Positions 49,407 to 57,082 of a DNA stretch of 64,000 bases are shown one piece after another. Below the pieces are notes generated by a model, which did no database searches, was not told the origin of the DNA, and worked only from the letters and a program-made list of their open reading frames with translations. The first letter of the stretch is position 1. Each line of letters begins with the position of its first letter. Source of the DNA: an uncultured Eubacteriales bacterium. Lineage in GTDB: Bacteria; Bacillota; Clostridia; Christensenellales; Aristaeellaceae. Location of the stretch: NCBI GenBank assembly GCA_900315675.1, contig OMZY01000007.1, positions 1 to 64,000 on the forward strand, given 5' to 3'. Position numbers and translations under genes: made by a program.

Positions 49407-49841
49407 TTATGTAAGCGTTAACTCATCAACATCTTCTATATCTATTATCCTGAAGCCGACCTTTGCCGCCGCGGCCGCGGAGAGCCCCTGGCCGGGGATT
49501 TTCCTTCCGGAGAAGGTACCGTCATAGATCTGCTTCACCCCGCATGAAGGGCTGCGGGACTGGAGCACAATCAGGTCCGGCCGTTCCCGCACCGCCAGGG
49601 CCAAGGCCTTTTCCGCCCCCAGCCGGAACGCGGCGTCCACATTTTCCCCCGCCGTGTTCATCACGGTACCGTTCACGATCTCTGCGGACGGCCGGGGAAC
49701 TGGCAGGCCGCCCAGCACCTCCGGGCAGACCGGAATCACCGTGTGTCCCTCCAGCAGGCGCAGCAGCTTCTCGTTCCGGTTGTTTCCGCCGTTATATTTG
49801 CAGTTCAACCCGATCAGGCAGCTGCTCACCATGATTTTCAT
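49407..49841 (-). CDS. DUF523 family protein
   Basis: The 144-residue protein matches DUF523: VSSCLIGLNCKYNGGNN near the N-terminus, CPEVLGGLPVPRPSAEI near residue 45, and LQSRSPSCGVKQIYDGTFSG near residue 100. Cysteines in SCL, NC, CPE and SCG are the conserved ones and suggest a metal or redox role; the biochemical function is not known. The ATG at 49841 has AAGGAGG upstream; the frame extends much further upstream without a start signal. Confidence 0.88.
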   Translation of the reverse strand: MKIMVSSCLIGLNCKYNGGNNRNEKLLRLLEGHTVIPVCPEVLGGLPVPRPSAEIVNGTVMNTAGENVDAAFRLGAEKALALAVRERPDLIVLQSRSPSCGVKQIYDGTFSGRKIPGQGLSAAAAAKVGFRIIDIEDVDELTLT

Positions 49842-49955
49842 GCCGGTTCCTCCTTCGCGGGCATTCCGGGAATCCCTTTCCCGGTTCTTTTCCCGCGCTC
49901 CGGAAAAATGATACCATCTCCGCTTCCCTCCCCGCAAGAGTGCGGGCAAAAGGAA

Positions 49956-49979
49956 AGCGCGGACCCCGCGGTCCGCGCT
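49956..49979 (-). terminator. Terminator of the small membrane-protein gene
   Basis: A stem AGCGCGGACC/GGTCCGCGCT with a 4-base loop is followed on the minus strand by TTCCTTTTG. Confidence 0.75.
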
Positions 49980-49990
49980 GATTCGCCTGG

Positions 49991-50302
49991 TCACATTTCG
50001 TTCGGCATATATACCCGGGACACCCGGGCGGGTTCCTCTTTCCGGTCCCGCCGGCGGCTCCCCGTCTGCTTCCGTTCTTCCACCATGATCCCGTAACCGT
50101 ACACGCACAGGGAAACCAGCCAGGAAAGCGCCGCGCCGAGGATGATGATCAGCAAACCGCAGAACATGATCTGCGCCCAGCTGGCCGTGGCGTCATCCCT
50201 CAGACCGATATAAATCAGCCCGATGATAACGCTTAAGGCAATCCCAAGCCCGCCGATAATCAGCGCCCGCCTTTTCAGCCGTGCGCTCCTGTGATGATCC
50301 AT
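49991..50302 (-). CDS. Small membrane protein, 103 aa
   Basis: The product has two predicted transmembrane helices (about residues 13-32 and 45-68) between basic ends (DHHRSARLKRRA and EERKQTGSRRRDRKEE). The ATG at 50302 has AGGGGAC upstream, which is weak. Function unknown. Confidence 0.6.
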   Translation of the reverse strand: MDHHRSARLKRRALIIGGLGIALSVIIGLIYIGLRDDATASWAQIMFCGLLIIILGAALSWLVSLCVYGYGIMVEERKQTGSRRRDRKEEPARVSRVYMPNEM

Positions 50303-50539
50303 ACACCCGTCCCCTGTCACTGTTATGATAGGATCCAAACCGTGTCTGTTCAGTTGAATACGCGTAATGCAAAAAGCGAAACACAATGATGTGATTTTAT
50401 TTTACACCATTTCTCCGAATTTGTATTGTGTTTTTTCTGATTTTGCACATTTTGCGCAAAATCCGGCAAAAAACGGACAAATAATGGGGCCGCTCCAAAG
50501 GACGGCCCCGCATTTCTATTTTATATGAATATTGAAAAC

Positions 50540-51016
50540 TCAGGCTTTCCTGTACTCGTTTTCGGTGAACAGCGGAAGGCGGATTCCGCTGCGCCAGGCC
50601 TCCAGGGCGGCGATATGGTCCTCCGCGAACAGCTCCGGAAATTCATCCTTTCCGAAGAAGCGGAGCTCAAAGGATTCCTCGTCAATCCGGGGTTCACCGC
50701 TGACGATCTCCGCGGTATACATGGCGGAAATCACATGCGCCGCGTCCCCGTTGGCCCAGACCATATCATGGTTGTGAAAGATTCCCAGGAAGCCGGTCAG
50801 TTTCACTTCCAGCCCGGTTTCCTCCCGGGCTTCCCGCACGGCGGCCTGGGCGTAGGTCTCGTTCATTTCCACCAGCCCGCCGATCAGGCCCCACTTGCCG
50901 TTATCCGCGCGGCGCTGGAACAGGACCTTGCCGTCCTTTTCAATCACCACGCCCCCGCAGTTCAGGATCAGCTTCCGGGGGCCGGTCAGTTTCCGAAGTT
51001 CGTGAATGTAATCCAT
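50540..51016 (-). CDS. NUDIX hydrolase
   Basis: The 158-residue protein has a complete Nudix box, GGLVEMNETYAQAAVREARE followed by ETGLEV (GX5EX7REUXEEXGU), at about residues 48-73. It would hydrolyse a nucleoside diphosphate linked to another group; the substrate is not evident. AAAAGGAG precedes the ATG. A GC-rich hairpin (50486-50509) lies beyond its stop codon and may end its transcript. Confidence 0.92.
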   Translation of the reverse strand: MDYIHELRKLTGPRKLILNCGGVVIEKDGKVLFQRRADNGKWGLIGGLVEMNETYAQAAVREAREETGLEVKLTGFLGIFHNHDMVWANGDAAHVISAMYTAEIVSGEPRIDEESFELRFFGKDEFPELFAEDHIAALEAWRSGIRLPLFTENEYRKA

Positions 51017-51039
51017 AAGACGCTCCTTTTAGTCGCTTA

Positions 51040-51132
51040 ATGAATTATTCGGCTGCGCCGAATATGAATTATGCTTCGCATATGAATTATTTGACTTCGT
51101 CAAATATGAATTATTCTGCTTCGCAGAATATG
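51040..51132. repeat. Hairpin array with invariant ATGAATTAT spacers
   Basis: Four copies of ATGAATTAT alternate with four different perfect small palindromes: TTCGGC-TGC-GCCGAA, ATGC-TTC-GCAT, TTTGAC-TTC-GTCAAA and TTCTGC-TTC-GCAGAA. The stems differ in sequence while the spacer stays fixed. A second array of the same design is at 62112-62232. It lies between the convergent-free NUDIX start and the AraC stop. Confidence 0.88.
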
Positions 51133-51150
51133 GTACCGGGTTCATTCCGG

Positions 51151-52011
51151 TTATTTGACCGACAGCGCCCTGTATTCCCCGGGTGCCATGCCCTTTTCCG
51201 CGCGGAAGACCCGGTTGAAGCTGGAGATACTCTGGAAACCGGAGCGCATGGCCACCTCCGTCAGGGTCATCTTCTCATCCGCCAGCAGCTCCGTGGCCTT
51301 TTCCATACGGATCATGTTCAGCCACCGGCTGTAGTTGGTGCCGGTAATGCTGTGGAAAATGCGGGAGAAATAATCCTTGCTGATGCCCGCCCGCTCCGCC
51401 ATGGCGGCCTGGGACAGATCGTCCGCCGTCAGGTTGTTCTTGATATAGTCCGTGACCGTCATCATCCGGCGCATGACCGTATCGGTATAGCTATAGGTAT
51501 CCCCGCCGCGCAGCTCCGGCACAAACTCATCCCGGTAGCGGTCCAGGGTCAGCATAAACTCCATCAGCAGCATGCAGCAGCGCAGTTCCCGGTCCGCTTC
51601 CGCCTCAAACCAGATCTCCTTCATTTTATCCGCGATCACCCGCAGCCTGCCCACCATCTCCGGGTGGGCATTGATGCACAGCACATGCAGGTTCCGGTAA
51701 AAATGCATGATCCGCTGCAGGTCGAACAGGGAATTGATGAAGGTATTGCTGAACTGGATCACCAGCGACTCCTTCCGGTCCGCGTCAATGATCTCATGCA
51801 CCTCCATGGGCCACATGAGCAGGAAATCGCCCTCCACCAGTTCATAGGTGCTCTGGTTCACCCGGAAGACGTTGGTCTTTCCCGGGCCCACCAGCAGGAT
51901 TTCGCCATAGGAATGCCAGTGCGCCTGATAGCTCCGCGCCTCATAGCCCGTGGACAGGTTGAAGGCGCTCACCCGGTCGAACCCGTAGTTTTCATATTGG
52001 CTGTAATCCAT
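51151..52011 (-). CDS. AraC family transcriptional regulator
   Basis: The 286-residue protein has an N-terminal cupin sensor domain (QAHWHSYGEILLVGPG and VEGDFLLMWPMEVHEI). The C-terminal double HTH of AraC type reads DDLSQAAMAERAGISKDYFS, RIFHSITGTNYSRWLNMIRM and TLTEVAMRSGFQSISSFNRV then FRAEKGMAPGEYR. It is divergent from the GH10 xylanase gene with 162 bases between the starts, so it most likely activates that gene in response to a xylan-derived sugar. This link is inference from position. Confidence 0.92.
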   Translation of the reverse strand: MDYSQYENYGFDRVSAFNLSTGYEARSYQAHWHSYGEILLVGPGKTNVFRVNQSTYELVEGDFLLMWPMEVHEIIDADRKESLVIQFSNTFINSLFDLQRIMHFYRNLHVLCINAHPEMVGRLRVIADKMKEIWFEAEADRELRCCMLLMEFMLTLDRYRDEFVPELRGGDTYSYTDTVMRRMMTVTDYIKNNLTADDLSQAAMAERAGISKDYFSRIFHSITGTNYSRWLNMIRMEKATELLADEKMTLTEVAMRSGFQSISSFNRVFRAEKGMAPGEYRALSVK

Positions 52012-52173
52012 GGTGTTTTCCTCCGTTCCCTTCCATTAAACCGCCGCAGGGGCCGGAAGTCAAGGCAGACGCCTGTACAAAAAGTGGAAAGCGGCAGGTC
52101 AAAAAATGGGAAGTTTTTTCCGGAAGCCCGGTTTTACAATAAAGCTGAAATTATGAAACCGGAGGGATCGCCT

Positions 52174-53406
52174 ATGAACCAGAATCAGTTTGCCCACCGC
52201 CGGGCTGCCGCGCGCATCCGGCTCCTCAACCCGGACGGAACCCCCGCAGCCTGCCAGCAGGTTCGTGCGGACCAGGTATCCCATCAGTTTCTTTTCGGCT
52301 GCGGCGCCTTTGACGCCGTTGCCCTGATGAAAACCCAGGATGAAAAAGAACAGGCTTTCCTGAGCCAGCGAATGGAAAAATGGCTGAAGCTTTTCAACTA
52401 CGGCACACTGCCCTTCTACTGGGGCCGATATGAGCCGGAGGAAGGCAAGACCGCCTATCCGGAAACCATGGCCGCGGCAAAGTGGCTGCGGGACAACGGC
52501 GTACAGGTGAAGGGCCATCCCCTGTGCTGGCACACCGCCTGCGCGCCCTGGCTGCTGAAGTATTCCAACGAGGAAATCCTCCGCCGCCAGCTGGAGCGGA
52601 TCCACCGGGACGTGAGCGCCTACAAGGGCGTGATCAACCTGTGGGACGTGATCAACGAGGTGGTCATCATGCCCGTGTTCGACCGGTATGACAACGCCAT
52701 CACCCGCATCTGCATTGAAAAGGGCCGCATCGGCCTGGTCCGGAAAGTCTTTGCCGCGGCAAAGGAAACAAATCCGGACGCGGTGCTGCTGATCAACGAC
52801 TTCAACACCAGCAAAGAATATGCCCAGCTGATTGAGGACCTGCTGGAGGCGGATGTGCCGATCAGCGCCATCGGCATCCAGAGCCACCAGCACCAGGGAT
52901 ACTGGGGACTGGAAAAGCTGAACACCGTGCTGGAGCGTTTCTCCCGCTTTGACCTGCCGATCCACTTTACGGAGAACACCCTGATCTCCGGCGAGATCAT
53001 GCCGCCCCACATCGTGGACCTGAACGACTGGCAGGTGGACGAGTGGCCCAGCACCCCGGAAGGCGAAGAACGCCAGGCTCGGGAAATCAGCGAGATGTAC
53101 ACCGTGCTCTTCTCCCATCCGCTGGTGGAAGCCATCACCACCTGGGACTTCAACGACGGCTGCTGGCTGAAGGCGCCCTCCGGCTTTGTGCATGAGGACA
53201 ACACCGAAAAGCCTTCCTACCACGCCCTGATGAACCTGATCCACGGCGACTGGGAGACCCACGAAACCCTGACCACCGACGCAGACGGCTACCTGACCCT
53301 CGCCGGATTCAAGGGAGAGTATGAGCTGCGTACCCAAAGCGGGAGTGTTTCACTCACGCTGGACGGAAAAAACAGCAATTCACAATTCACAATTCATAAT
53401 TCATAA
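52174..53406 (+). CDS. Endo-1,4-beta-xylanase, GH10, intracellular
   Basis: The 410-residue enzyme is a glycoside hydrolase family 10 protein. The signature blocks are FNYGTLPFYWGRYEPEEGK, VKGHPLCWHT, the acid/base block INLWDVINE near residue 162, LLINDFN, IGIQSHQHQGYW, and the nucleophile strand IHFTENTL near 272 (usual form TELD). TTWDFNDGCWL follows near 330. There is no signal peptide, so it should act inside the cell on imported xylo-oligosaccharides. GGAGGG precedes the ATG at 52174; the frame upstream is open through the AraC gene and the hairpin array and is not real. The last ~10 residues (NSNSQFTIHNS) are encoded by an ATTCANA repeat. Confidence 0.9.
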   Translation: MNQNQFAHRRAAARIRLLNPDGTPAACQQVRADQVSHQFLFGCGAFDAVALMKTQDEKEQAFLSQRMEKWLKLFNYGTLPFYWGRYEPEEGKTAYPETMAAAKWLRDNGVQVKGHPLCWHTACAPWLLKYSNEEILRRQLERIHRDVSAYKGVINLWDVINEVVIMPVFDRYDNAITRICIEKGRIGLVRKVFAAAKETNPDAVLLINDFNTSKEYAQLIEDLLEADVPISAIGIQSHQHQGYWGLEKLNTVLERFSRFDLPIHFTENTLISGEIMPPHIVDLNDWQVDEWPSTPEGEERQAREISEMYTVLFSHPLVEAITTWDFNDGCWLKAPSGFVHEDNTEKPSYHALMNLIHGDWETHETLTTDADGYLTLAGFKGEYELRTQSGSVSLTLDGKNSNSQFTIHNS

Positions 53407-53407
53407 T
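53376..53407. repeat. ATTCANA heptamer array inside the 3' end of the xylanase gene
   Basis: Four heptamers (ATTCACA, ATTCACA, ATTCATA, ATTCATA) encode the tail QFTIHNS and the stop codon of the xylanase. Confidence 0.85.
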
Positions 53408-53664
53408 GTGAGTTTGTGACACGATAAAGAATGATGTTCCTGTCAGATTCCCGAACGTGGGCGGGTGGGGAGATTTCTCCATTCCGCTGCGCTCCAGTCG
53501 AAATGACAACGTTGGCGCTATGAATAATCCATTGACTGCACATTACTACTAATTCTGAATTGTTGAGCATCTGTCCAAATCTATGATTTGGGTAACAGAT
53601 GCCATGCTACAGCCGTCAAAGTGCCAAGGGCACTTTGGTAACGGCGATCGCAGAATTCTGAATT
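53408..53664. other. Intergenic repeat fragments
   Basis: No gene seen. Positions 53445-53515 hold a fragment related to the composite repeats (GATTCCCGAACGTGGGCGGG, GGAGATTTCTCC, GTCGAAATGACAACG). Positions 53618-53642 contain the palindrome AAAGTGCCAAGGGCACTTT. Confidence 0.6.
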
Positions 53665-53687
53665 AAAAAACTCCAAAGGAGTTTTTT
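53665..53687 (+). promoter_or_regulatory. Inverted repeat that covers the ribosome binding site of the MATE gene
   Basis: AAAAAACTCC-AAA-GGAGTTTTTT is a perfect 10-bp palindrome ending three bases before the ATG. Its right arm contains the GGAG used for ribosome binding. It resembles a short terminator as well. It could limit translation or transcription of the exporter gene. Confidence 0.65.
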
Positions 53688-53689
53688 CT

Positions 53690-55090
53690 ATGTCCCGTTT
53701 ACACCACCGCGCACCGCGCAGCATGACCATGAACATGACAGAAGGCAAGCCGCTTGCGCTGCTTTCTGTTTTTGCGCTGCCGCTGCTGATCGGCAACCTG
53801 TTCCAGCAGGCCTATAACCTGGCGGACTCCATGATCGTCGGTCAGCTGCTGGGCGCGGACGCCCTGGCGGCCGTGGGTGCTACCGGTTCCATCTCCTTCC
53901 TGTTCTTTTCCATCTTCAACGGCATCAGCGGCGGCTGCGGCATCATCACGGCCAAGTTTTTCGGCGCCCGGGATGATAAAATGGTCTGCAAAGCCATCGC
54001 CAACTCCGCCTACATCACCCTGGTCACCTCCCTGCTGACCGGCACGCTAGCCTTCCTGATGGTGCCCACAGTGCTGACCTGGATGGGCACCCCGGCGGAA
54101 ATCCTGCCGGACGCCATTACCTACATGCGCATGACTTCGGCCTCCGTGCCGCTGATCGCCATCTACAACTACGCCTCCTCCATGCAGCGGGCCCTGGGAG
54201 ACTCCCGTACGCCGCTGTATTTCCTGGTGTTTTCCTGCCTGCTGAACGTGGGCCTGGACCTGCTGTTTGTAGGCGTGTTCCGGCTGGGTGTGTTCGGCGC
54301 CGCCTTCGCCACCATGCTGTCCCAGCTGCTGGCCGGTTTCGGCTCCCTGCTGTACGCCTTCCGCCGGAATCCCTATTTCCGGGTGAACAAACAGTCCCTG
54401 GCCTTTGACAGGGATATCACCAAACAGGCGGTGCGCCTGGGCCTGCCCCTGGCGCTGCAGTGGAGCCTGATCGCCATTTCCACCACGGCGCTGCAGTCCG
54501 TGGTCAACACCTTCGGTCCCACCGCCATGGCGGCCTATACCGCCACCAACCGCCTGGAACAGCTGGTGCAGCAGCCCTTCGGCTCCATGAGCATGGCACT
54601 GTCCACCTACACCAGCCAGAACATGGGCGCCGGGAAGAACAAGCGCATCCGGGAAGGCTTCCGGGACAGCCTGCTGGCCATGCTGGCCGTGGCCGGGCTG
54701 ATGCTGGCGGTGATGCAGCTGTGGGGCGGCTCCCTGGTGGGCATGTTCGTCAAGGAAACGGACGTCATCGCCCTGGGTGAACAAGCCCTGCGGATCACCA
54801 GCTGCTTCTATGCCTTCCTGGGCATCATTTACGTAGCCCGTGGCGTGCTGAACGGCGTGGGCGACGCCATCTTCTCCTTCATCAACGGCATTGTGGAAAT
54901 CGCCGGCCGCGTCGGCCTGCCCCTGCTGCTCCTGCACCTGACCACCGCGGGCGTCTGGTCCATCTGGATCACTGCGGGCGTCACCTGGATGCTGGCGGGA
55001 ATATCGTGCGTGATAAGATATATAACGTGGCGGAGAAAACTGGAGAAGAAGGAAAACATTAATTCACAATTCATAATTCACAATTCATAA
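53690..55090 (+). CDS. MATE family efflux transporter
   Basis: The 466-residue protein has twelve predicted membrane helices in two related halves typical of MATE exporters: MTEGKPLALLSVFALPLLIG, then NLFQQAYNLADSMIVGQLLG and DALAAVGATGSISFLF in the first half, and QWSLIAISTTALQSVVNTFG and MAAYTATNRLEQLVQQPFGS in the second. MATE proteins expel drugs or metabolites with Na+ or H+ gradient. The start follows AAAGGAG, which lies in a palindrome. The C-terminal KENINSQFIIHNS is written by an ATTCANA repeat. Confidence 0.93.
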   Translation: MSRLHHRAPRSMTMNMTEGKPLALLSVFALPLLIGNLFQQAYNLADSMIVGQLLGADALAAVGATGSISFLFFSIFNGISGGCGIITAKFFGARDDKMVCKAIANSAYITLVTSLLTGTLAFLMVPTVLTWMGTPAEILPDAITYMRMTSASVPLIAIYNYASSMQRALGDSRTPLYFLVFSCLLNVGLDLLFVGVFRLGVFGAAFATMLSQLLAGFGSLLYAFRRNPYFRVNKQSLAFDRDITKQAVRLGLPLALQWSLIAISTTALQSVVNTFGPTAMAAYTATNRLEQLVQQPFGSMSMALSTYTSQNMGAGKNKRIREGFRDSLLAMLAVAGLMLAVMQLWGGSLVGMFVKETDVIALGEQALRITSCFYAFLGIIYVARGVLNGVGDAIFSFINGIVEIAGRVGLPLLLLHLTTAGVWSIWITAGVTWMLAGISCVIRYITWRRKLEKKENINSQFIIHNS

Positions 55091-55099
55091 TTCATAATG
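55060..55099. repeat. ATTCANA heptamer array inside the 3' end of the MATE gene
   Basis: About five heptamers (ATTCACA, ATTCATA, ATTCACA, ATTCATA, ATTCATA) encode the last residues and the stop codon of the MATE protein. Confidence 0.87.
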
Positions 55100-55118
55100 A
55101 TATAGTGTTTGCCTTATC

Positions 55119-55150
55119 CAGCATGTTGAAAAATCAACATGCTGTTTTTT
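55119..55150 (+). terminator. Terminator of the MATE gene
   Basis: A perfect stem CAGCATGTTG/CAACATGCTG with a 6-base loop is followed by TTTTTT. Confidence 0.9.
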
Positions 55151-55182
55151 GATGCTGCATCAAGTGGCCACCGCCGCCAGGC

Positions 55183-55261
55183 GGAATGTGACAGAGGGAC
55201 AGACCAACTGTCATCATTCCAGAGGAACGTGACAGTTGGTCTGTCCCTACTGTCACGTTCC
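55183..55261. repeat. Long imperfect inverted repeat (~31-base arms)
   Basis: The arms GGAATGTGACAGAGGGACAG + ACCAACTGTCA and TGACAGTTGGTCTGTCCC + TACTGTCACGTTCC pair over about 31 positions with two or three mismatches. It contains the GGGACAGA/TCTGTCCC phrase found at several other places here. No gene. Confidence 0.85.
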
Positions 55262-55300
55262 TTTTCTGCACCGCCGCAGACACTATAATTGTGCATTTGT

Positions 55301-55323
55301 AAAAAGGCCTTTCAGGCCTTTTT
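55301..55323 (-). terminator. Terminator of the 91-aa gene
   Basis: A perfect stem AAAAAGGCCT/AGGCCTTTTT with a 3-base loop; on the minus strand it follows the stop codon directly. Confidence 0.85.
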
Positions 55324-55597
55324 ACACTATTTCCCAGAACATGGTGGCGATTTCGAACTCCAGGTCCGCTTTGGCGCAGGCCATGATTGCCTCCTCGCTG
55401 GGGCCGGCAGTCTCTTTGCTGCAGCAGCTCCCGCCGTAGGGATTCCACAGATCCTGCTCCTGCTTCCACTCCTTCCGGAAGCCATTGATCTTTTCCCGGA
55501 CGTTTGCGATCTTCCGCTCCGCCATATTCAGCATGCTCCTCATATTTCCCGTTCTTCCCGTGATCCTGTATTCCATGACTGCCACCTGTCCTTTCAT
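55322..55597 (-). CDS. Hypothetical protein, 91 aa
   Basis: This small soluble protein has a helical first half (NMRSMLNMAERKIANVREKI) and a Cys-containing loop (NPYGGSCCSKETAG), and ends in LEFEIATMFWEIV. I recognise no domain. GAGGGG precedes the ATG at 55597; an internal ATG at 55576 is an alternative. About 40 bases upstream of its start lies one copy of the 26-bp element also found before the WYL regulator gene. Confidence 0.6.
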   Translation of the reverse strand: MKGQVAVMEYRITGRTGNMRSMLNMAERKIANVREKINGFRKEWKQEQDLWNPYGGSCCSKETAGPSEEAIMACAKADLEFEIATMFWEIV

Positions 55598-55636
55598 TTT
55601 TTGTTTCCCCTCGGTTCATGTACATCATATCGGATT

Positions 55637-55662
55637 AAATGTTGCAAATTTGCCCCATTTTC
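55637..55662. promoter_or_regulatory. 26-bp element, left copy
   Basis: AAATGTTGCAAATTTGCCCC + ATTTTC is nearly the same as AAATGTTGTAAATATGCCCC + ATTCTT at 60964-60989, with TACAATTT following in both. It lies between the 91-residue gene and the peptide operon. It may be an operator for the WYL regulator. Confidence 0.6.
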
Positions 55663-55782
55663 TGAGTTTTTACAATTTTCTTAAAATTTTTGTAATTTTT
55701 TTGTTGGGAAAGCAAAAGGTTACATGGCGTTTTGACTGTTTTTTGTATGTATCCGGTATACACGTAAAGAACCGTATTTGTA

Positions 55783-55811
55783 TTGACATCTTTACAACAG
55801 GTGTAAATAAT
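55783..55811 (+). promoter_or_regulatory. Promoter of the kinase/PqqD peptide operon, with operator-like repeat
   Basis: TTGACA (55783-55788), a 17-base spacer and AATAAT (55806-55811) form a near-consensus sigma-A promoter 52 bases before the peptide start. The inverted repeat TTTACA-N5-TGTAAA (55791-55807) lies inside the spacer, in position to block RNA polymerase. Confidence 0.7.
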
Positions 55812-55862
55812 GGTAAACGGCAAAGAAAATGTACAGACTAATGCGAAAAGGAGGACACAATC

Positions 55863-55952
55863 ATGGAAAAGTATGAAACTCTTGAAATGGAAGTGGTCCG
55901 CTTTGAAGCGGAAGATGTTATTTGCGAGAGCCAGCAGTGGCCCACTAAGTAA
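55863..55952 (+). CDS. Precursor-like peptide, 29 aa
   Basis: The frame encodes MEKYETLEMEVVRFEAEDVI + CESQQWPTK. AAAGGAGG at ideal spacing precedes the ATG, a good promoter lies upstream, and a hairpin that could attenuate follows. The first ~20 residues (YETLEMEVVRFEAEDVI) look like a leader bound by PqqD-type proteins, with alternating hydrophobic residues able to add a strand. The likely core is CESQQWPTK, with one Cys, one Ser and one Thr as sites for modification. It precedes a kinase, PqqD-like protein, S24/S26 protease-like protein and exporter, so a ribosomal peptide product is the best reading. Confidence 0.78.
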   Translation: MEKYETLEMEVVRFEAEDVICESQQWPTK

Positions 55953-55963
55953 GTAGCATCCCC

Positions 55964-55992
55964 GGCTGCACGGTTTGCCCGTACAGCCTTTC
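55964..55992 (+). terminator. Attenuator after the precursor gene
   Basis: GGCTGCACGG pairs with CCGTACAGCC (one mismatch) around TTTGC and is followed by TTTCTG. It would raise the level of precursor message over that of the enzyme genes, as in the other peptide operon. Confidence 0.65.
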
Positions 55993-56077
55993 TGACCCAT
56001 CCCCGGCATGTCTGCTGTTTATAATAGAAAATCACCCTGTTCCGCGCGACCGTTAATGCGAAAGGAGCCCCTCCATC

Positions 56078-56821
56078 ATGACAGGAACCTACCTGATCGG
56101 AGATCAGATGATCGGAATCAGTTCCCTGTATTCCGCTGTACATGATTACTGCCGGGATTACCAGGCAGTGGGAGCGCCCGTTTTTTATGTGGAAACAACT
56201 CCGGCAGACCTGGTTTTTGAGCGTGAACGCTCCGAACAGATCGGCGGGGCGCTCCCTGTACAGTCTGAAGAGAACCGGAACAAAGAGCTTGAACTGCTGG
56301 CGGTTTACCGAAGGATTGCGGAACAGATGCCCTTCCGGGATACATTCCTGTTTCACGGCTCCGCCGTTGCGGTGGACGGCGCCGCTTACCTGTTTACCGC
56401 CAGAAGCGGAACCGGCAAAAGCACCCACACCCGCCTGTGGCGGGAGATGCTTGGGGACCGCGCCGTGATGGTGAACGACGACAAGCCCCTGATCCGCCTT
56501 ACCGAAGACGGCGCGGTTGTTTACGGCACGCCCTGGAACGGAAAGCACCGCCTGGGCACAAACATCTCGGTTCCGCTGAAGGCCGTCTGCATCCTCGAGC
56601 GCGCGAAGCAGAACACGATCCGTGCCATCACCCGTGAGGAAGCGTTCCCCATGCTGATTCAGCAAAGCTACCGTCCCCTGGATCCGGCGGCACTGGCAAA
56701 GACCCTGTCCCTGGTGGACCGGCTGAGCCGAACCGTTTCCCTGTACCGGCTGGGATGCAATATGGATCCGGAAGCAGCGGAACTGTCCTACAACATCATG
56801 AAGGAGGCCACCCGGCAATGA
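56078..56821 (+). CDS. HprK-like kinase of the peptide cluster
   Basis: The 247-residue protein has the P-loop LFTARSGTGKSTHTRLW at about residues 107-123. The HPr-kinase-like layout around it includes FHGSAVAVDGAAYLF before and MVNDDKPLIRL, VYGTPWNGKHRLG after. Small HprK-type proteins of this kind occur in some lasso and other peptide clusters, where they phosphorylate the precursor on a C-terminal serine. The core here ends in SQQWPTK, which offers Ser and Thr. AAAGGAG precedes the ATG. Its last bases overlap the PqqD gene as ATGA. Confidence 0.82.
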   Translation: MTGTYLIGDQMIGISSLYSAVHDYCRDYQAVGAPVFYVETTPADLVFERERSEQIGGALPVQSEENRNKELELLAVYRRIAEQMPFRDTFLFHGSAVAVDGAAYLFTARSGTGKSTHTRLWREMLGDRAVMVNDDKPLIRLTEDGAVVYGTPWNGKHRLGTNISVPLKAVCILERAKQNTIRAITREEAFPMLIQQSYRPLDPAALAKTLSLVDRLSRTVSLYRLGCNMDPEAAELSYNIMKEATRQ

Positions 56822-57078
56822 AACTGAAAAAAGAATTCCTGTGCCACACGACCGACCAGGAGGCCATGCTGGTTCCTACCGGACGGGCCGGGTTTGCCGG
56901 CCTGGTGAGGGGCAACAAGACCCTGGGCATCATCCTGAACCTGCTGGAAAAAGAAACCACAGAGGCGGAAATCATCGCCGCGATGAAGGCGCGTTTTGAC
57001 GCGCCGGAAGAAGTGCTGGCCCGGGACGTCCGGACCGCGCTGCAGAACCTGCGGGACGTCGGCGCGCTGGCTGAATAA
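56818..57078 (+). CDS. PqqD-like peptide chaperone
   Basis: The 86-residue protein is a single PqqD-type domain: a first strand pair (KEFLCHTTDQEAMLVPTGRA), GLVRGNKTLGIILNLLEKET, a helix with TEAEIIAAMKARFDAPEEVL, and VRTALQNLRDVGAL. PqqD domains (RiPP recognition elements) bind the leader of a precursor and present it to the modifying enzymes. It overlaps the kinase gene (ATGA) and is followed by the protease-like gene after four bases. This strongly supports a ribosomal peptide role for the cluster. Confidence 0.87.
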   Translation: MKLKKEFLCHTTDQEAMLVPTGRAGFAGLVRGNKTLGIILNLLEKETTEAEIIAAMKARFDAPEEVLARDVRTALQNLRDVGALAE

Positions 57079-57082
57079 GAAA

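Noticed and set aside
51040-51132. A short CRISPR array
   Set aside because: The repeat is only about 9 bases, the intervening units are perfect palindromes, and no cas gene is present.
51040-52173. A long N-terminal extension of the xylanase gene
   Set aside because: The frame is open by chance through the antisense of the AraC gene and the hairpin array; a proper ribosome binding site and family N-terminus begin at 52174.
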